A DNA stretch of 8,590 nucleotides from JAZDOH01 sp043798815 (GTDB lineage: Bacteria > Patescibacteriota > Gracilibacteria > UM-FILTER-43-11), in the NCBI GenBank assembly GCA_043798815.1, contig JAZDOH010000059.1, positions 1 to 8,590 on the forward strand, written 5' to 3'. Below the pieces are notes generated by a model, which was not told where the DNA came from, searched no databases, and saw nothing but the letters and a program-made list of their open reading frames with translations. Shown here piece after piece: positions 5,956 through 8,590 of the stretch. The translations under genes were made by a program, and so were the position numbers. Each line of letters begins with the position of its first letter. Within the stretch, counting starts at the first letter, position 1.

Positions 5956-8590
5956 ATCTCACGACCACCGGCACGCGTTCGCTGAATTGGACTTCGCCGT
6001 TTTTGAGCATGACCTTTAAAAATAATTCATAACGTCCGGCGGAGGGGGCGGGCCACAGAAAGGTGTAAAAGGGGGAATCGGTTTGTTCGCTGGACTGGGC
6101 GATGAGAAAAGGGTTTCCTTTTTCCGGTTTGGCGTAAACGGAGAGGGTCTTAAGATTGGCGCGGGAAGCGGAATCCAAATAAGCCTTCACCACTACCACT
6201 TCCCCCTGATCAAAGGTTTGGTTGCGGCTGGGCTGGAGCAGGCGGGTGGAGCCAGAGAGTTCCTCGAAATTTTGTGAGGTGATATTCAGGGTGAGTTCCG
6301 CTTGCGCCGTATTACCTGCAAAATCATAGGCAATCGCCTTGAGAACGTGAGCGCCGGGAGTTTTGGGGGCAGTAAAAGCCCACACATAAGGCGCCGCGCT
6401 GGTGGTGTCCTGCAATTGGTCGCCCCAATACCATTCGACCTTTTTAATGTCTCCATTGCTATCGTAGGCATCCACCTGTGCCGCCATGACACTGCCGGCG
6501 GAGACGTTGGATCCCGCGGTGGGATAAATAAAATGCACTTGAGGAGGCACGGCATCTTCTCCGATCCGGACTTCGGCAGAAGCCTGGTTGCTGTTGTAAA
6601 GGGAATCAAATACTACTGCCTTAAGAACATGACTCGAGCCCAGAGGATTCTCAGCAATGGGAATAGTGAGACTCCCCCGCCAAGGGGAAGTTTTAACGGT
6701 AGAGACCCGCTCGTCATCCCAATAATAATCCACCTGCGCCACTCCGCCGGCGGAATCAATGTCGACCACCACTCCCACATACGGCAATGCCACCGTGGTG
6801 CCGGGAGTCGGGGAGATGATCCGGATGTCCGGCTTCACCCCTTCACTTTTTGCCGTGTGCACGTCATCGTAAGTGGTCGGTGGTTCTTCTTCCTGGCCGT
6901 TTTCCTGGGCCCATAGCCGCACGGGATCTTCCCATTGGGGGTTGGTTGGGAATTCGGAATGATGGCGGTAAAAAGCCTTCTTTTCGCGCGCAGGCTCCGG
7001 AGTGAATTCAGTCGCAAGCTTCCCGGAAACTTTATCAATCTCCACCACTTGGTACGAATCATCCTCTTCGGTGGGGGCGGAAAAACTCGCGAACACTTCC
7101 GTTGTGATTTCATTTTCCGGCGTGAATTCGGATGGGAGTTTGCCGGAGCGGACGGAGATGTCCACATAGCGAATGCCCTCGGGTTTATCAAAAGGCTCCG
7201 CCGGTTTGCCGCGAGTGGCCGCGACCATGAAGTCTTTCCAGATTTTCCCGGCCGCGTTCAGCCCATCGCCCTGGAGTTTAAGTGGGGAACCGCCCGCGTT
7301 TCCCGCCCACACTCCCGCGACAAGACGACGAGTGTAACCTAGCGTCCAGCCATCGAAAGGAACGTTGTCGTCATCCGTTTCAGGAGTGGCATTGGGCTTT
7401 TTTTTGTTGGACGTACCTGTTTTGGCCGCGTTGATTTGCCCGGGGATGGTGAGCACGTCGCGCCAAAACCCCTCGGGCCGCGCGGACGCGTCGCTCAAAA
7501 CATTGTTGATGAGGTAAGCCACCTGAGGATCCAAAACCAATGGACGAACGGCAGGAGGTTCGTATTCCTCCAAAATATTCCCATTCTTGTCTTCCACTTT
7601 CAAAATCGCCACAGGGTCCACTTTGTAACCCCCGTTCGCAAACGCGGAATAACCACGGACCATGTCGATGAGTTTTACCTCCCCCGCACCGATGGCCAGC
7701 GACAAACCGTACCAATCATCTGGCTGATTGAGCCCCACGCCCAAACTCCGCGCCAGTTCGATGACGTTGGAAAGACCCGCCATGTATGCCGCTTTAACGG
7801 CTGGAATATTGCGGGAGTAAGCGAGCGCCTTGCGAATGGGGATGGGACCAAGGTAAGTGCCATCGAAATTTCCAGGCTGGTACTCGTCTCCAAACTTCGT
7901 GGACACATCGTAAAGCACAGTGGCGGGGGCATATCCTTTTAAAAATGCCGCCGCGTACACAAATGGTTTGAACGAGGAACCGGGAAGGCGCGGCCGAAAC
8001 ACCATGTTCACCTTGCCATCAATTTCATCATTCCAATAATCCCGTGACCCCATCATGGCAAGGATGTGACCGTTTTCAGGATTGAGAGCTAAAAGCGCGG
8101 AATTATTAGCTCCGAGACGATTGGCATTGTCCTCCGCGTACCGTCCCGCAGCTTTCTCCGCCGCTCTTTGGAGGTCAAGATCGAGCGTTGTGGTGATTTT
8201 TAGCCCGCCCCGTTCAATGATATCTTTTCCATATTTCTGTTCGAGCAGCTCCCGCACATAAAGGACAAAGTGAATGCCGACCGTGTTGTCTTTGGGGGTT
8301 AAAAATTCTTTGGTTTCCGCCTCTTTAAGTGCGGCCTCAACTTCTTCCTGCCCGATATACCCCAATTCCTTCATGCGGTCGAGAACGATGTCAGCGCGGC
8401 CCTTGATGTAGATAGGAAGACCGGGTTCTCCAAAAACATAGGTTTTCCCCAAAAGCCCTTTGTCCAAAAATTCCGAATTGTAATTGAGCAGATCTTGTTC
8501 GGACCGGATGCGGAGACGTAGAATTTCATCTTCGGACAGGTTGATTTTGGCGTATTTGTTCGGCCCGTAAGGAGAGTAATAGGTGGGCGC
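5954..8590 (-). CDS. Class A penicillin-binding protein (PBP1A family) with Ig-like C-terminal domains, 5' end missing
   Basis: The frame is open to the right edge, so the N-terminus, membrane anchor and most of the glycosyltransferase (GT51) domain lie outside; 878 residues are visible, counted from base 8590. It begins APTYYSPYG, the usual end of a GT51 domain. A complete transpeptidase domain follows: SSFK (205-208, catalytic S205), SRN (259-261) and KTGT (390-393), with a short acidic insert (about 401-411) after KTGTSN. It should cross-link peptidoglycan on the outer face of the membrane. A linker then carries two copies of SGKL-x-x-EFTP (482-491 and 522-531). Three Ig-like modules close the protein: about 586-677 and 681-773, both similar to bacterial Ig domains of the 'isPt-G..v' type, and a more divergent one at 780-878. 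The tail may bind cell-wall or surface polymers. An in-frame TTG at 8467 lies within the domain and is not the start. By eye the gene is richer in G+C than its neighbours. Confidence 0.95.
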   Translation of the reverse strand, partial: APTYYSPYGPNKYAKINLSEDEILRLRIRSEQDLLNYNSEFLDKGLLGKTYVFGEPGLPIYIKGRADIVLDRMKELGYIGQEEVEAALKEAETKEFLTPKDNTVGIHFVLYVRELLEQKYGKDIIERGGLKITTTLDLDLQRAAEKAAGRYAEDNANRLGANNSALLALNPENGHILAMMGSRDYWNDEIDGKVNMVFRPRLPGSSFKPFVYAAAFLKGYAPATVLYDVSTKFGDEYQPGNFDGTYLGPIPIRKALAYSRNIPAVKAAYMAGLSNVIELARSLGVGLNQPDDWYGLSLAIGAGEVKLIDMVRGYSAFANGGYKVDPVAILKVEDKNGNILEEYEPPAVRPLVLDPQVAYLINNVLSDASARPEGFWRDVLTIPGQINAAKTGTSNKKKPNATPETDDDNVPFDGWTLGYTRRLVAGVWAGNAGGSPLKLQGDGLNAAGKIWKDFMVAATRGKPAEPFDKPEGIRYVDISVRSGKLPSEFTPENEITTEVFASFSAPTEEDDSYQVVEIDKVSGKLATEFTPEPAREKKAFYRHHSEFPTNPQWEDPVRLWAQENGQEEEPPTTYDDVHTAKSEGVKPDIRIISPTPGTTVALPYVGVVVDIDSAGGVAQVDYYWDDERVSTVKTSPWRGSLTIPIAENPLGSSHVLKAVVFDSLYNSNQASAEVRIGEDAVPPQVHFIYPTAGSNVSAGSVMAAQVDAYDSNGDIKKVEWYWGDQLQDTTSAAPYVWAFTAPKTPGAHVLKAIAYDFAGNTAQAELTLNITSQNFEELSGSTRLLQPSRNQTFDQGEVVVVKAYLDSASRANLKTLSVYAKPEKGNPFLIAQSSEQTDSPFYTFLWPAPSAGRYELFLKVMLKNGEVQFSERVPVVVR

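Noticed and set aside
6302..6916. Long open frame of about 204 codons on the + strand opposite the PBP gene
   Set aside because: It lies wholly antisense to the Ig-like region of the PBP and its translation resembles no family. Such frames are common opposite moderately GC-rich genes.
7436..7942. Open frame of 168 codons on the + strand opposite the PBP transpeptidase domain
   Set aside because: It overlaps the conserved SRN and KTGT region of a clear PBP, lacks recognisable domains and has no ribosome-binding site that I can see.
1..8590. Possible alternative genetic code (UGA reassigned, as in some CPR lineages)
   Set aside because: All six visible genes read through their conserved domains with the standard code and stop at TAA. 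No frame needs a UGA read as an amino acid. The absence of TGA stops in six genes is too small a sample to mean anything.

Overview
The window looks like chromosomal DNA from an uncultivated bacterium, most plausibly a member of the Candidate Phyla Radiation (Patescibacteria; a Peregrinibacteria-like lineage would fit). That placement is an inference from gene style, not a phylogeny. The supporting signs are a class A penicillin-binding protein with a tail of Ig-like domains, a short cold-shock protein lacking the usual KWF motif, weak or absent Shine-Dalgarno sequences, very tight packing, and a 7TM/ATP-grasp gene pair. All six visible stop codons are TAA, and the standard genetic code gives intact frames throughout. 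I saw no rRNA, tRNA, CRISPR array, insertion sequence or phage gene.

Left part (1-3530, + strand): a two-gene operon. First comes the 3' part of a membrane protein with a C-terminal seven-helix domain of the kind usually attached to inactive transglutaminases. Two bases later a 779-residue protein begins that joins three modules: an alpha-L-glutamate-ligase-like ATP-grasp enzyme, a RimB/retropepsin-like domain with an altered DTGA motif, and a DUF1704/MATCAP-type metallopeptidase with HExxxH and QEGLA motifs. Elsewhere I know these modules mostly as separate neighbouring genes. Together they suggest a membrane-linked system that adds amino acids to a peptide or protein and removes them again. 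This is the most interesting content of the window.

Middle (3533-4546, - strand): a second, divergent ATP-grasp ligase related to glutathione synthetase (GshB) faces the fusion gene tail to tail with a 2-bp gap. It may be a further ligase of the same system. Its start is 39 bp from the start of a divergent gene (4586-5542, +) for a Na+/Ca2+ exchanger-family antiporter. The gap holds a symmetric ATATGATAT element that could serve as the -10 box in both directions.

Right part: a good sigma70-type promoter (5554-5581), a long AU-rich hairpin in the leader, and a cold-shock-domain protein gene (5670-5891) ending in a rho-independent terminator. The terminator's T-run contains the stop codon of the convergent gene. 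That gene (5954 to beyond 8590, -) encodes a class A penicillin-binding protein, cut by the window edge just after its glycosyltransferase domain. It has an intact transpeptidase domain, a duplicated short motif and three Ig-like modules. No stretch over 300 bases lacks a gene; the longest intergenic gap is 127 bp, upstream of the cold-shock gene.
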